From Micrococcaceae bacterium Sec5.1 (GTDB lineage: Bacteria > Actinomycetota > Actinomycetes > Actinomycetales > Micrococcaceae): a DNA stretch of 64,000 nucleotides. Below the pieces are notes generated by a model, which was given only the letters and a program-made list of their open reading frames with translations, was not told the DNA's origin and did no database searches. Of this stretch, positions 53,371 through 62,686 are shown piece after piece. The stretch is from positions 1,798,001-1,862,000 of the forward strand of contig CP143430.1 in assembly GCA_039636795.1 (NCBI GenBank), given 5' to 3'. A program made the translations under genes and the position numbers. The stretch's first letter is position 1; each line of letters opens with the position of its first letter.

Positions 53371-54576
53371 ATGACACAGGCGGGACGCCAGGGTTCACCA
53401 CGTAACAGTTCGGGACGCAACAGTTCTGGACGCAATGAGGCAAGGGGCGGCACAGGCCGCTCCAACGCCGGCGGCTTCTCCGGCCGCGGCGGCAGTGCCG
53501 GCGCTGGAAAGCGCAACTTCACTCAGGGCGAGGGCCGCCCGTTCAAGGCTTCAAAGCCACGGGAAGCGGCCCCTTTCGATCCCGATAACCCCACAACGGC
53601 TGGCGATTACGATCGCGGCCAGGCCGCCAGGCCTGCCAAGCCCTTCCGCAAGCCCGGCTCCAACAAGCCTGGTTACGGCAAGGCTCCCGGAACACCCGGT
53701 GCGTTGAAGCCCAAGGCGAAGCCCGCCAGGCAGTATGGCTCCAAGGCTTTCGGCAGCGAACGCTTCGGCCAGAACCTGGGCCCCATCCGCAAGCCTGCCC
53801 GCAACCGCGGTCCGCGCCAGGAAGTCCCGCAGTCGGACCTCCACGATGTCGACGGCGTGCGCCTGCAGAAGGTCATGGCGCAGGCCGGCGTGGCTTCCCG
53901 GCGCGTGTGTGAGGAAATGATCCTCGAAGGCCGCGTCGAGGTAGATGGCGTGGTCACTACCGAGCTTGGCATGCGTGTGGATCCCAAGACCGCCGTGATT
54001 CACGTTGACGGTATCCGTATCCAGCTCGACGAAACCCTTGTCTACATGGTCTTCAACAAGCCCAAGGGCGTTGTTTCCACCATGGAAGACCCCGAGGGCC
54101 GCCCGTGCATCAGCGATTTCCTGAAGAACGCCAAGGGGGAGAGGCTCTTCCACGTCGGGCGCTTGGATGTCGGCACCGAAGGGCTGCTGTTGTTGACCAA
54201 CGACGGCGAACTCGCCAACCGCCTGACCCACCCGTCCTATGAGGTTCCCAAGACGTACCTGGTCCAGGTTCGCGGTCCCTTCCCGCAGGGCGTCGGCGCG
54301 CAGCTGAAGTCCGGCGTCGAGCTTGAAGACGGTCTGGCAACAGTGGATTCCTTCCGCCTGGTTGACTCCACACCTGGCCACGTCCTCATTGAAGTTGTCC
54401 TGCACTCCGGCAAGAACCGAATCGTTCGCCGCATGTTTGATGCCGTTGGTTTCCCGGTAGAGCGTCTTGTCCGTGTCAAGATCGGTCCCATTGGCCTGGG
54501 AGACCAGCGCCAAGGAAGCATCCGCAACCTCGGCAGGCAGGAAGTCGGTCACCTTCTGGCATCTGTGGGGCTCTAG
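53371..54576 (+). CDS. 23S rRNA pseudouridine synthase RluB/RsuA family with RG-rich extension
   Basis: A 401-residue enzyme. The first ~160 residues are basic, disordered and rich in Gly, Arg, Ser and Lys (SGRGGSAGAGKRNF, KPARNRGPRQ). An S4 domain follows (RLQKVMAQAGVASRRVCEEM) and then the synthase domain, with the catalytic Asp in VGRLDVGTEGLLLLTNDG near residue 266. C-terminal KNRIVRRMFDAVGFPVERLVRV is typical. ATG at 53371 has AAGGACGGG upstream. Confidence 0.92.
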   Translation: MTQAGRQGSPRNSSGRNSSGRNEARGGTGRSNAGGFSGRGGSAGAGKRNFTQGEGRPFKASKPREAAPFDPDNPTTAGDYDRGQAARPAKPFRKPGSNKPGYGKAPGTPGALKPKAKPARQYGSKAFGSERFGQNLGPIRKPARNRGPRQEVPQSDLHDVDGVRLQKVMAQAGVASRRVCEEMILEGRVEVDGVVTTELGMRVDPKTAVIHVDGIRIQLDETLVYMVFNKPKGVVSTMEDPEGRPCISDFLKNAKGERLFHVGRLDVGTEGLLLLTNDGELANRLTHPSYEVPKTYLVQVRGPFPQGVGAQLKSGVELEDGLATVDSFRLVDSTPGHVLIEVVLHSGKNRIVRRMFDAVGFPVERLVRVKIGPIGLGDQRQGSIRNLGRQEVGHLLASVGL

Positions 54577-54579
54577 GGC

Positions 54580-55686
54580 ATGTCGGCATTCCGCTCGCAC
54601 GGCCGCGGCCATCTTGATGGCCCGGTCGTGGTTCTTGGTACAGGCCTGCTTGGAGCCAGCATTGGCCTCGGCCTGCGCGGACGCGGTGTTCCGGTTTTCC
54701 TTTTCGACCCCTCGCCGACCAACCAGGCGGTCGCGGTGGACATTGGTGCCGGCAGGCCGTTGGCCGAGCTTGATGAGCAACCTCAGTTGGTTGTTGTCGC
54801 TGCACCGCCTGACGTGACGGCCGACGTCGTGGAGAAGGCCCTGGCGGACTACCCTTCCGCCGTCGTCGTTGACATTGCCAGCGTTAAGGCCACTATTCAA
54901 TCCCAATTGCGGGAGCGCGGCGTGGATTTGGCCAGGTATGTGGGGACCCATCCGATGGCCGGACGGGAAAAGTCGGGGCCCGTTGCGGCCAGGGGCGAGC
55001 TTTTCACATCCATGCCCTGGGTGGTTTGCCCATCGGAGGAAACCGACACCGACGCCGTGCACACGGCACGTTCGCTGGCGGGGGATTTGGGAGCAATCGT
55101 CTCCCAGTTCACCGCTGATGAGCATGACGAAGCGGTCGCTCTGGTGTCTCATCTGCCGCAGATCATGTCTTCGCTTCTGGCGAGCCGTTTGCAGGGAACG
55201 CCCTTGCATGCCCTGTCCTTGGCCGGGAACGGGTTGCGGGACACAACGCGTATCGCTGCCAGTGATCCCACCCTTTGGGTGCAGATACTGGGTGGCAATG
55301 CGGAAAAGGTTGTTTCCATCCTGCACGGCGTTCGTGAGGACCTAAATCGATTGATTGGGACTTTGGAAGCGCCGCTTGCACCGGGAGCGCGGTTGGATCT
55401 TGCACAGCTCATCAGCGAAGGGAACGCCGGGCAGGCCCGGATTCCGGGCAAGCACGGCGGGCCTCCACAAGCGTATTCCTGGCTTACGATCCTCGTGGAT
55501 GACAAGCCCGGACAGATCGCGCAGCTCCTTACCGAAATTGGCGAGATCGGCGTGAACGTCGAAGACCTCCGGCTCGATCACTCCTCGGGTCAGAACGTGG
55601 GCATGGTGGAGCTCTCAGTCCTGCCGAGCAAGCACGACCTCCTTGTTGAAGCCTTGACCGATCGTGGATGGCGGGTACTCCAGTAA
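54580..55686 (+). CDS. tyrA: Prephenate dehydrogenase
   Basis: A 368-residue enzyme that oxidises prephenate to 4-hydroxyphenylpyruvate for tyrosine synthesis. The NAD loop is VVLGTGLLGASIGLGLRG near residue 12. The catalytic His region is VGTHPMAGREKSGP near 125. A C-terminal ACT domain (LTILVDDKPGQIAQLLTEIGEIGVNVEDL, from about 300) suggests feedback control by an aromatic amino acid. ATG is three bases after rluB. The stop overlaps cmk by one base. Confidence 0.93.
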   Translation: MSAFRSHGRGHLDGPVVVLGTGLLGASIGLGLRGRGVPVFLFDPSPTNQAVAVDIGAGRPLAELDEQPQLVVVAAPPDVTADVVEKALADYPSAVVVDIASVKATIQSQLRERGVDLARYVGTHPMAGREKSGPVAARGELFTSMPWVVCPSEETDTDAVHTARSLAGDLGAIVSQFTADEHDEAVALVSHLPQIMSSLLASRLQGTPLHALSLAGNGLRDTTRIAASDPTLWVQILGGNAEKVVSILHGVREDLNRLIGTLEAPLAPGARLDLAQLISEGNAGQARIPGKHGGPPQAYSWLTILVDDKPGQIAQLLTEIGEIGVNVEDLRLDHSSGQNVGMVELSVLPSKHDLLVEALTDRGWRVLQ

Positions 55687-56399
55687 TGACGCGTGAATTC
55701 TTTGGGCCGGAGACAGTTGCCCGCCCCGGCAAGCCGCTCGTGATCGCGATCGACGGCCCCTCGGGGTCGGGCAAATCCAGCGTCAGCAAGGAAGTTGCCC
55801 GGCGCTTGAAGCTGGCGTACCTGGATACCGGTGCGATGTACCGCGCGCTCACGTGGTACTGCCTCAAAACAGGCCTCGACCTCCAGGACGGCGCTGCGGT
55901 GGAGCAGGCTTCCAAACTTATGCCCCTGGAGATCAGTACCAGCACGGCTACCGAGTATGTGGCAGTAGACGGCACCGACATCACAGATGAAATCCGCGAT
56001 CCCTTGATTTCGTCCTCCGTGAGCGCCGTCGCTACTACGCTGGGTGCCCGCACGGAGCTGATCCGCCGCCAGCGCCAGCTCATCGACCAACACCATCACC
56101 GGATGGTGGTGGAGGGACGCGACATCACCACGGTGGTTGCACCCAACGCCGAGGTCCGTATGCTCCTGACCGCGAGTGAAGAAGCCAGGCTCCGGCGTCG
56201 TGGTATTCAGTTGGGCGGTACGCAGACCAAGGAACAGCTTGCCGCGCAGGTGACACAGCGTGATGCCAAGGACTCCACGGTGGTGAACTTCACCCAAGCG
56301 GCCGACGGCGTTGTAACCCTCGATTCCTCGGACCTCGACTTTGAGGAAACAGTGGAAACAGCCCTGGCGATCGTTAGCAAGGTCATCTATGGCGACTAA
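55686..56399 (+). CDS. cmk: Cytidylate kinase
   Basis: A 237-residue NMP kinase for CMP/dCMP. The P-loop is AIDGPSGSGKSSVSKEVA near residue 21, followed by AYLDTGAMYRALTWY and VVEGRDITTVVAPNAEVRMLLTAS. ATG at 55686 shares a base with the tyrA stop. The gene overlaps plsC by 11 bases. Confidence 0.95.
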   Translation: MTREFFGPETVARPGKPLVIAIDGPSGSGKSSVSKEVARRLKLAYLDTGAMYRALTWYCLKTGLDLQDGAAVEQASKLMPLEISTSTATEYVAVDGTDITDEIRDPLISSSVSAVATTLGARTELIRRQRQLIDQHHHRMVVEGRDITTVVAPNAEVRMLLTASEEARLRRRGIQLGGTQTKEQLAAQVTQRDAKDSTVVNFTQAADGVVTLDSSDLDFEETVETALAIVSKVIYGD

Positions 56400-57138
56400 G
56401 AACCAGCTTTCAGCACCACTCCTTCCAGCCAAGTGGACAGGCATCTGGAGCCGTCCCGTTGGCTGGATCCTGGATCATGTCATCTATCGGACGGTCGTGG
56501 CGGGCAAGGGCAACATACCAGCTGCTGGTCCAGTGATATTTGCAGGCAACCACATCAGCTTCCTCGACGGTCCCGTGATGTTCGGCGCTTCGCCGCGCCC
56601 CATGCACATCCTGGTCAAGAAAGAGATGTTCCAGGGATTCCTGGGCCGCGTCCTCAGGGGATCAGGGCAGATTCCGGTGGACCGAAGCGGTGACCGCAGC
56701 GCACTGCACATAGGCAAGCAATTGCTCGACGCCGGCCGTTGCGTTGGGATCCTTCCTGAAGGAACCCGGGGGAGCGGCTCCGCTGACAACATCAGCAATG
56801 GTGTCGCCTGGCTGGCTATCAACTCCGGCGCCACGGTCATACCCGTCGCGATTCTCGGAACCCGTGCGGGTGATGAGCACCGCGACCATATTCCCAAACC
56901 CCGCCGCAGGCTGTATGTCAGCTTCGGCGAACCCCTCACGGTGCAGCGCCGGAAGGGCGAACCGGGGCGTGTTTCAATGGACAGGGCGGCTGCGGCAATC
57001 CGCGATGCACTGGCCGGACACATCCAGGATGCAGTCAGGACTACAGGGCAGGGCCTTCCCCAGGAACCTCCGTCCGGACCATCCACAACGCAGCACCGCC
57101 AAACAGAAGTAGCCGGGACGCCGGCAGACCACCATTAA
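56389..57138 (+). CDS. 1-acylglycerol-3-phosphate acyltransferase (PlsC-like)
   Basis: A 249-residue lysophospholipid acyltransferase. The catalytic HX4D motif is [11 protein letters not shown] near residue 52, and the acyl-acceptor motif is [12 protein letters not shown] near residue 123. The last ~35 residues are polar and variable. ATG at 56389 overlaps cmk; spacing to der is 10 bases, so cmk-plsC-der are co-transcribed. Confidence 0.92.
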   Translation: MATKNQLSAPLLPAKWTGIWSRPVGWILDHVIYRTVVAGKGNIPAAGPVIFAGNHISFLDGPVMFGASPRPMHILVKKEMFQGFLGRVLRGSGQIPVDRSGDRSALHIGKQLLDAGRCVGILPEGTRGSGSADNISNGVAWLAINSGATVIPVAILGTRAGDEHRDHIPKPRRRLYVSFGEPLTVQRRKGEPGRVSMDRAAAAIRDALAGHIQDAVRTTGQGLPQEPPSGPSTTQHRQTEVAGTPADHH

Positions 57139-57148
57139 GGAACGTGCA

Positions 57149-58699
57149 ATGAGCGATACGACTCAAAAATCCGGCCTCCACGGAGCCGGCGACGACGAAT
57201 ACACGCCCACCGGCACCGACCAGGTGGCTGAAAACCTGGCTGCCCTGGACGATGAAGAGGCCGAACTCCGTGCGGCCACCCTCCGGGCCGGCCTGGATGA
57301 TTACGACCTCGACGAAGACGACGCAGCGCTGCTTAGCGGCGATTACGACGACGAAGGCGACGAAGGTCCCCTCAAGCTGGACCCGGTTTTGGCCATCATC
57401 GGCCGCCCGAACGTGGGCAAGTCCACCTTGGTCAACCGCATCCTTGGCCGCCGCGAAGCCGTCGTGGAGGACACCCCGGGTGTTACCCGCGACCGCGTCA
57501 TGTACTCCGCACGTTGGAATGGCCGTAACTTCACGTTGGTAGACACCGGCGGATGGGAACACGATGCCAAGGGCATCCACGCCCGAGTTGCCGAGCAGGC
57601 CGAAATGGCTGTTGAGCTTGCCGACGCTGTTCTCTTCGTGGTGGACTCCGCCGTTGGCGCGACTGCGACGGATGAAGGCGTCATGAAGATGCTGCGCAAG
57701 AGCAAGAAGCCGGTCATCATGGTGGCCAACAAGGTGGATGACTTCGCACAGGAAGCTGACTCCGCTGCATTGTGGGGCCTTGGTTTCGGCCAGCCTTACC
57801 CGGTGTCCGCCCTTCACGGCCGCGGCGTAGCCGATCTCCTGGACCACGTCATGGACACGCTTCCCGAGTATTCCTTGGTGGAAGGTGTGGAGCGCTCCGG
57901 CGGTCCTCGCCGCATCGCCCTGATCGGTCGCCCGAACGTGGGTAAGTCCTCCTTGCTGAACAAGCTTGCAGGCTCCGAGCGCGTAGTGGTTGATCCGCTG
58001 GCCGGCACCACGCGTGACCCGGTTGACGAGTTCATTGAACTTGGCGACCGCACGTGGCGCTTCGTGGACACCGCAGGTATCCGCCGGCGCCAGCACATGG
58101 CACAGGGCGCCGACTTCTACGCGTCCCTGCGTACGCAGGCCGCCCTCGAAAAGGCGGAGGTCGCCGTCGTGCTCCTCGCAGTGGACGAGGTCCTCAGCGA
58201 ACAGGACGTCCGCATTCTGCAGTTGGCCATTGAGTCCGGCCGTGCGCTGGTACTCGCGTTCAACAAGTGGGACCTGCTGGACGACGAACGCCGCCGTTAC
58301 CTCGAGCGTGAAATCGAGCAGGACCTGGCCCACGTTGAGTGGGCTCCCCGGGTCAACATTTCCGCGAAAACCGGTTGGCACAAGGACCGCCTGGTTCCTG
58401 CCTTGGATACTGCGCTGGAGAGCTGGGACCGCCGTATCCCCACTGGCCGCCTGAACGCGTTCCTCGGTGAACTGGTTGCTGCCCACCCGCACCCGGTTCG
58501 CGGTGGCAAGCAGCCGCGCATCCTCTTCGGCACCCAGGCCTCCAGCCGGCCGCCGAAATTCGTGCTGTTCACCACCGGTTTCCTGGACCCCGGATACCGC
58601 CGCTTCATCACGCGTCGCTTGCGCGAAACGTTCGGCTTCGAAGGCACGCCCATCGAGGTCAACATGCGTGTCCGTGAGAAGCGCGGCAAGAAGCGCTAA
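57149..58699 (+). CDS. der: Ribosome-assembly GTPase Der (EngA)
   Basis: A 516-residue tandem GTPase for 50S assembly. G1 motifs [12 protein letters not shown] (near residue 87) and [12 protein letters not shown] (near 260), and G4 motifs NKVD and NKWD, mark the two domains. A KH-like domain closes the protein. It has an acidic N-terminal extension of about 75 residues ([24 protein letters not shown]), longer than in E. coli Der but usual in actinobacteria. Confidence 0.96.
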   Translation: MSDTTQKSGLHGAGDDEYTPTGTDQVAENLAALDDEEAELRAATLRAGLDDYDLDEDDAALLSGDYDDEGDEGPLKLDPVLAIIGRPNVGKSTLVNRILGRREAVVEDTPGVTRDRVMYSARWNGRNFTLVDTGGWEHDAKGIHARVAEQAEMAVELADAVLFVVDSAVGATATDEGVMKMLRKSKKPVIMVANKVDDFAQEADSAALWGLGFGQPYPVSALHGRGVADLLDHVMDTLPEYSLVEGVERSGGPRRIALIGRPNVGKSSLLNKLAGSERVVVDPLAGTTRDPVDEFIELGDRTWRFVDTAGIRRRQHMAQGADFYASLRTQAALEKAEVAVVLLAVDEVLSEQDVRILQLAIESGRALVLAFNKWDLLDDERRRYLEREIEQDLAHVEWAPRVNISAKTGWHKDRLVPALDTALESWDRRIPTGRLNAFLGELVAAHPHPVRGGKQPRILFGTQASSRPPKFVLFTTGFLDPGYRRFITRRLRETFGFEGTPIEVNMRVREKRGKKR

Positions 58700-58745
58700 A
58701 TGAGACGGGCATCACAGTCGAGTTTGGCTCTGATGGCATTGGCAC

Positions 58746-58773
58746 CCTCCAACTTCGTGTAAGCTTTTGGAGG
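58746..58773 (+). terminator. Hairpin downstream of der
   Basis: CCTCCAA (58746-58752) and TTGGAGG (58767-58773) form a 7-bp stem. It may end the der transcript before the tRNA gene. Confidence 0.4.
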
Positions 58774-58840
58774 TGGTTCGGCCGGACTGCTTAGGTGGGA
58801 TTCTTCGGAGGAAAACCTAGGCGGAGAACGGTGGAACCAG

Positions 58841-58917
<77 letters not shown>

Positions 58918-58918
58918 T

Positions 58919-58958
58919 AAAGGCCGGAATCACGCGGAAACGCGGGGTTCCGGCCTTT
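58919..58958 (+). terminator. Terminator after tRNA-Pro
   Basis: AAAGGCCGGAA (58919-58929) and TTCCGGCCTTT (58948-58958) form a perfect 11-bp stem directly after the tRNA. Confidence 0.85.
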
Positions 58959-59076
58959 GGTCGTTAAGCCCGAATCTGCGTATGCGGCGGCCAAACCCGG
59001 TCTTGTTCGCTTCTCTCCCCGTTGTGCGGTGAGGAGAGCGAACAAGTGCGGGACTGGCCAACTCCGACGTCGAAAC

Positions 59077-59523
59077 TCAGGCCTTCTGCAGGGCTCCCAG
59101 TGCGCGTACCAAGGGCTCGAGTTCCGGAACCTGCTCAGCGGCTTCCAGGGCCGACGCCAAGGTCTCATCATGGACAGGCTTTGCTGCCTCAAGCAGCTTT
59201 TGGCCGGCGACCGTGAGCTCGGTGTAGATCCCACGACGATCATCCGCGCAGAGGATCCGCGTCAGCAGTCCCCGGTCCTCCAGGCGGTTGACCAGGCGGG
59301 TGGTTGCACTGCTGGAAAGAGCCGTGGCCCGGGCAAGCTGCTGCATGCGCATGTGCCATCCGTCCTGGCGGCTCAGGGCGTCAAGAACTGTGTATTCGAC
59401 GACCGACAGCTCGGTGGAAGCCTGGAGTGCTTTCTCGAGTTCAGCCTCGATGCTTCCGTGCAGGGCAGCGAGGGTGCGCCATCCCTGTGCGCGTACTTCT
59501 ACGGCGTCATCCTTGATGCCCAT
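59077..59523 (-). CDS. MarR-family regulator
   Basis: A 148-residue winged-helix regulator. The DNA-binding part is LDALSRQDGWHMRMQQLARATALSSSATTRLVNRLEDRGLLTRI, and the wing carries CADDRRGIYTELTVAGQKLL. Flanking helices form the dimer interface. It is divergent from an MFS efflux gene and is its likely repressor, released by a small-molecule ligand. Confidence 0.92.
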   Translation of the reverse strand: MGIKDDAVEVRAQGWRTLAALHGSIEAELEKALQASTELSVVEYTVLDALSRQDGWHMRMQQLARATALSSSATTRLVNRLEDRGLLTRILCADDRRGIYTELTVAGQKLLEAAKPVHDETLASALEAAEQVPELEPLVRALGALQKA

Positions 59524-59573
59524 GCTTATTGTGCTCCTGCCTTGGTTTGCGTATCAGTGCAGCCGATCGAAAG

Positions 59574-59629
59574 TAGTTGCTTGCGCAATTATCTAGCGTG
59601 TGCAACTATATATACAGCGTCTGCAACTA
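59574..59629. promoter_or_regulatory. Candidate MarR operators in the marR-MFS intergenic region
   Basis: TAGTTGC (59574-59580) faces two direct GCAACTAT copies at 59602-59609 and 59622-59629, exactly 20 bases apart. TTGCGCAA is a palindrome at 59581-59588. The repeats straddle the AT-rich promoter area between the divergent genes. Confidence 0.5.
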
Positions 59630-59698
59630 TTATTCTACGGGTTTCCAGAGGCGCACATCTACCTTGCTTTTGGGAGCCACCCAACTAAGGAGTTCCAC

Positions 59699-60907
59699 AT
59701 GCCCGCAGGGTTGATAGCCCTCGCCCTTGGCGGATTTGGCATCGGATTAACCGAGTTCGTCATCGTGGGCCTTTTGCCGGAAGTAGCGGCAGATTTCCAA
59801 GTGAGCGAGGCCTCAGCGGGCTGGTTCATTTCCGGTTATGCGCTAAGCGTGACAGTCGGCGCCCTTCTGGTTACTGCCGCCGTTACCAGACTTCCGCGCA
59901 AGCCCGTCCTTGTTGGGCTGCTTGTTCTGTTCATCGTCGGCAACTTCCTCTCCGCCATCGCCGACTCGTACACGGCGATGCTTGTAGGCCGCATCATTGC
60001 GGCGTTGTGCCACGGTGCGTTCTTCGGAATCGGCTCTGTGGTGGCAGCCAGCCTGGTTCCTCCGCACAAAAAAGCCGGTGCCATTGCCATCATGTTCACA
60101 GGACTTACTGCCGCCAACGTCCTCGGCGTTCCGTTCGGTACCCTCCTTGGCCAGAACCTGGGTTGGCGTTCAACGTTCTGGGCCATCACCGGAATCGGCG
60201 TGGTGGCACTGCTCGGAATAGCGCTGATGGTGCCGAAGGGGAGTACGGAGCCGACCAAAGGCCTCCGAAGCGAACTGGGAGCCTTCAAATCCGGCCAGGT
60301 CTGGCTGTCCCTCGTCGTGACGATTTTGGGCTTTGGCGGCATGTTCGGCGCGTTCACCTACATCGCATTCACGCTTACTGAAATTTCCGGGTTTGAGCCG
60401 GGCGCCGTCCCATGGTTGTTGGTGCTCTTCGGTGGCGGACTGTTCGTCGGCAACTTCCTGGGCGGGAAGGCGGCCGACAAAAACCTGGACGGATCCCTCG
60501 TCATAATCCTCGCCGGCTTGGTGCTGGTCCTGGGCTTCTTCGCCCTCACCGCGTCCAGCAGCATCGCTACCTTGATCTCGCTGGCCCTCATGGGCGGCTT
60601 CGGTTTTGCTACCGTCCCCGGTCTGCAGATGCGCGTGATGCACTTTGCCTCCTCCGCTCCCACCCTGGCATCCGGGGCCAACATTGGCGCCTTCAACCTG
60701 GGGAATGCGCTGGGCGCCTGGCTCGGAGGGGTCACCATTTCGGCTGGTCTGGGCTACACCTCGCCCATCTGGGCAGGGACCGCGATTACTGTAGCCGCGT
60801 TGTTGGTCATGCTTGCTGCCACCGCAGCAGCCAAGCGCAAGGAAGTTGGAGCAGCAAAGACCAGGCCCGACGTCGAACGCGAACCTCAGGGGGCGGCAGT
60901 CTCCTGA
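59699..60907 (+). CDS. Major facilitator superfamily efflux transporter
   Basis: A 402-residue protein with about 12 transmembrane helices, similar to the AraJ/chloramphenicol-type DHA1 exporters. Landmarks are GFGIGLTEFVIVGLLPEVAADFQVS at the N-terminus, the motif-A-like loop TRLPRKPVLVGLLV near residue 65, and GLTAANVLGVPFGTLLGQNLGWRSTF (motif C) near 137. ATG at 59699 has AAGGAG nine bases upstream. Substrate unknown; probably drug or sugar efflux under MarR control. Confidence 0.9.
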   Translation: MPAGLIALALGGFGIGLTEFVIVGLLPEVAADFQVSEASAGWFISGYALSVTVGALLVTAAVTRLPRKPVLVGLLVLFIVGNFLSAIADSYTAMLVGRIIAALCHGAFFGIGSVVAASLVPPHKKAGAIAIMFTGLTAANVLGVPFGTLLGQNLGWRSTFWAITGIGVVALLGIALMVPKGSTEPTKGLRSELGAFKSGQVWLSLVVTILGFGGMFGAFTYIAFTLTEISGFEPGAVPWLLVLFGGGLFVGNFLGGKAADKNLDGSLVIILAGLVLVLGFFALTASSSIATLISLALMGGFGFATVPGLQMRVMHFASSAPTLASGANIGAFNLGNALGAWLGGVTISAGLGYTSPIWAGTAITVAALLVMLAATAAAKRKEVGAAKTRPDVEREPQGAAVS

Positions 60908-60926
60908 CGCTGGGCTGCAAACCCAA

Positions 60927-60962
60927 AAAGCCCGCCACGGACAATAATCCGTGGCGGGCTTT
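60927..60962. terminator. Bidirectional terminator
   Basis: AAAGCCCGCCACGGA (60927-60941) and TCCGTGGCGGGCTTT (60948-60962) form a perfect 15-bp stem between convergent genes. Confidence 0.9.
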
Positions 60963-60968
60963 CGCGTC

Positions 60969-61550
60969 CTAGGGGTTGGGTGCAGCGTCCCGGGCTTCCT
61001 GCTCTGCCCTCTTCGCAGCCTTGGTTCGTTCGCTCTCAGCCTGCCTCAACGCCCGCATTTGCTTGCCTCGCCGGCGCCACAGGGCCCAAAGAACAGTAAC
61101 CACCGCAAAAATCACCGCAGCCGCTACCGCCGAGATCCCCGTCCACGTAGTGAAGAATCCGGCATCCACGCTCAAGGTGCGCTGGCCGGCGTGCGCAGAT
61201 TCGGTGGAACCGAACACAATGCCTGCCGTCAGCAGGTTCGGCGTGGCGATTGCGACAGCCGCCAGCAGGATGACGATCTTCCACGGCCAGGAGACAGCCT
61301 TGTGGGTTGCCTGCCACGCCACCACGAGGGGAACGAAGGTGAAGACGAAGCCGTAGAACATGCCCACCAATACGCTCGCGCCGAGGTCCCGCCGGATCTG
61401 CCCCGCGATGACGTCGGACCACCAACGGGGCAGAATGGCCCCAAGGATAAAGTAGGCTGCCACAGCGACAAGCAATGCCACCAGGATCAGAATAATTTTG
61501 ACGCCCCAATTGCGTTTTTTCCGAGCCGGTACTTGTGCTTGTTCAGTCAT
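60969..61550 (-). CDS. Small integral membrane protein of unknown function
   Basis: A 193-residue protein with about four transmembrane helices (WGVKIILILVALLVAVAAYFIL, VLVGMFYGFVFTFVPLVVAW, WKIVILLAAVAIATPNLLTAG, ISAVAAAVIFAVVTVLWALW). It has a basic cytosolic N-terminus (ARKKRN) and a charged helical C-terminus (KQMRALRQAESERTKAAKRAEQEAR). No family or catalytic motif was recognised. It is divergent from gcvH with about 117 bases between starts. Confidence 0.75.
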   Translation of the reverse strand: MTEQAQVPARKKRNWGVKIILILVALLVAVAAYFILGAILPRWWSDVIAGQIRRDLGASVLVGMFYGFVFTFVPLVVAWQATHKAVSWPWKIVILLAAVAIATPNLLTAGIVFGSTESAHAGQRTLSVDAGFFTTWTGISAVAAAVIFAVVTVLWALWRRRGKQMRALRQAESERTKAAKRAEQEARDAAPNP

Positions 61551-61667
61551 GGGTCAATCATGGCAGAGACCTCATCAGGCACAGGGGAATTGTGCCTATA
61601 CTTTCAGCGGTGGCCGGATGCCCGGGCCGCCGTCGAGATCCGTAAATGTCCCGATGAAAGGCGACCC

Positions 61668-62054
61668 ATGAGCAATATTCCAGCCGATCTTTCCTACACC
61701 GCAGAGCACGAGTGGGTTTCTGCCCCTGACGCCGATGGCGTGGTGCGGATTGGTATTACCGACTTCGCGCAGGACGCCCTGGGTGACGTTGTATACGCCC
61801 AGATGCCCGAACCCGGGACAAAGATCACCGGGAATGAAGTTGTTGGGGAGGTTGAGTCCACCAAGAGCGTCAGTGATATCTATGCTCCCGTTAGCGGTGA
61901 AGTCATTAACCGCAATGACTCTTTGGACCAGGATCCGGCACTGATCAACTCTGATCCTTACGGCGATGGTTGGCTTTTTGAAGTAAAGCTGGCAGAAGCC
62001 GATGCAGTGGATTCCCTGCTCAGTGCATCGGAGTACGAACAACAGGTAGGCTAA
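61668..62054 (+). CDS. gcvH: Glycine cleavage system H protein
   Basis: A 128-residue lipoyl carrier that shuttles the aminomethyl group in glycine cleavage. The lipoylation lysine is in GEVESTKSVSDIYAP near residue 64. YTAEHEWV and the ALINSDPYGDGWLFEVKL end are typical. ATG at 61668 gives MSNIPADLSYTAEHEW. In mycobacteria gcvH also heads the garA cluster (recalled); gcvT and gcvP are not in this window. Confidence 0.95.
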   Translation: MSNIPADLSYTAEHEWVSAPDADGVVRIGITDFAQDALGDVVYAQMPEPGTKITGNEVVGEVESTKSVSDIYAPVSGEVINRNDSLDQDPALINSDPYGDGWLFEVKLAEADAVDSLLSASEYEQQVG

Positions 62055-62061
62055 AGTTATC

Positions 62062-62111
62062 TGGCCCGCCCGGCTGCATTCTTTTAGCCAAGGACGCGGG
62101 AAGGCGGGCCA
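62062..62111 (+). terminator. Hairpin between gcvH and garA
   Basis: TGGCCCGCC (62062-62070) and GGCGGGCCA (62103-62111) form a perfect 9-bp stem with a 32-base loop, after gcvH. It may be a partial terminator. Confidence 0.45.
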
Positions 62112-62192
62112 GCAACCGATTTGCCCGGCGGTACCGGGAGGCGGAAGTGGCCGGCAAGGTTTGGAATTGCCGGCGGATGAGGAGGAAATTCC

Positions 62193-62669
62193 ATGGTTGG
62201 CGGCGAACAGAACCAAGCCAATGTCGGAAGGGGCGCGGAAGAGCAACCCACGTCGGAGACCACCTCGATCAGCATCACGCCAACGTGGGACGAGCCAAGC
62301 GTTGCACCCCGGCTTGCACCCGAAGAGCGTGCCTCCGTTGATGCCCTGCCGCCGGACTCTGCCTTGCTCATCGCGCACAGCGGACCAAACGCGGGGGCCC
62401 GGTTCCTTCTGGACGCAGATACCACTACGGCCGGCAGGCACCCGGACGCAGACATCTTCCTGGATGACGTCACGGTGTCGCGCAAGCACGTGGAGTTCCA
62501 CCGCACCCCAACGGGCTTCGAACTCGTGGACATGGGTAGCCTCAATGGAACCTATGTGAACCACGACCGCGTGGATCGGGTGCTGCTGAAGAGTGGCAAT
62601 GAGGTGCAGATCGGCAAGTTCCGGCTGACCTACTACTTCAGCCCTGGCCGCCCGGCGGGCCAAGTCTGA
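62193..62669 (+). CDS. garA: FHA-domain metabolic switch protein, GarA/OdhI-like
   Basis: A 158-residue protein. The N-terminal tail carries TSETTSISIT near residue 26, resembling the ETTS phosphorylation site of GarA/OdhI. The FHA domain (about 65-150) has GRHPDADIFLDDVTVSRKHVEF and GSLNGTYVNHDRV, with the phosphothreonine-binding Arg and Ser. In relatives, PknG phosphorylates the tail and the FHA then binds it internally, releasing control of 2-oxoglutarate dehydrogenase and glutamate dehydrogenase. ATG at 62193 has AGGAGGAAA upstream. Confidence 0.88.
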   Translation: MVGGEQNQANVGRGAEEQPTSETTSISITPTWDEPSVAPRLAPEERASVDALPPDSALLIAHSGPNAGARFLLDADTTTAGRHPDADIFLDDVTVSRKHVEFHRTPTGFELVDMGSLNGTYVNHDRVDRVLLKSGNEVQIGKFRLTYYFSPGRPAGQV

Positions 62670-62686
62670 CCCCGGGGTACCTGCCT

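Noticed and set aside
53551..55326. 591-codon minus-strand open frame
   Set aside because: It spans the antisense of both rluB and tyrA, which are well supported.
57041..58492. 483-codon minus-strand open frame
   Set aside because: It is antisense to der, which has both GTPase domains intact.
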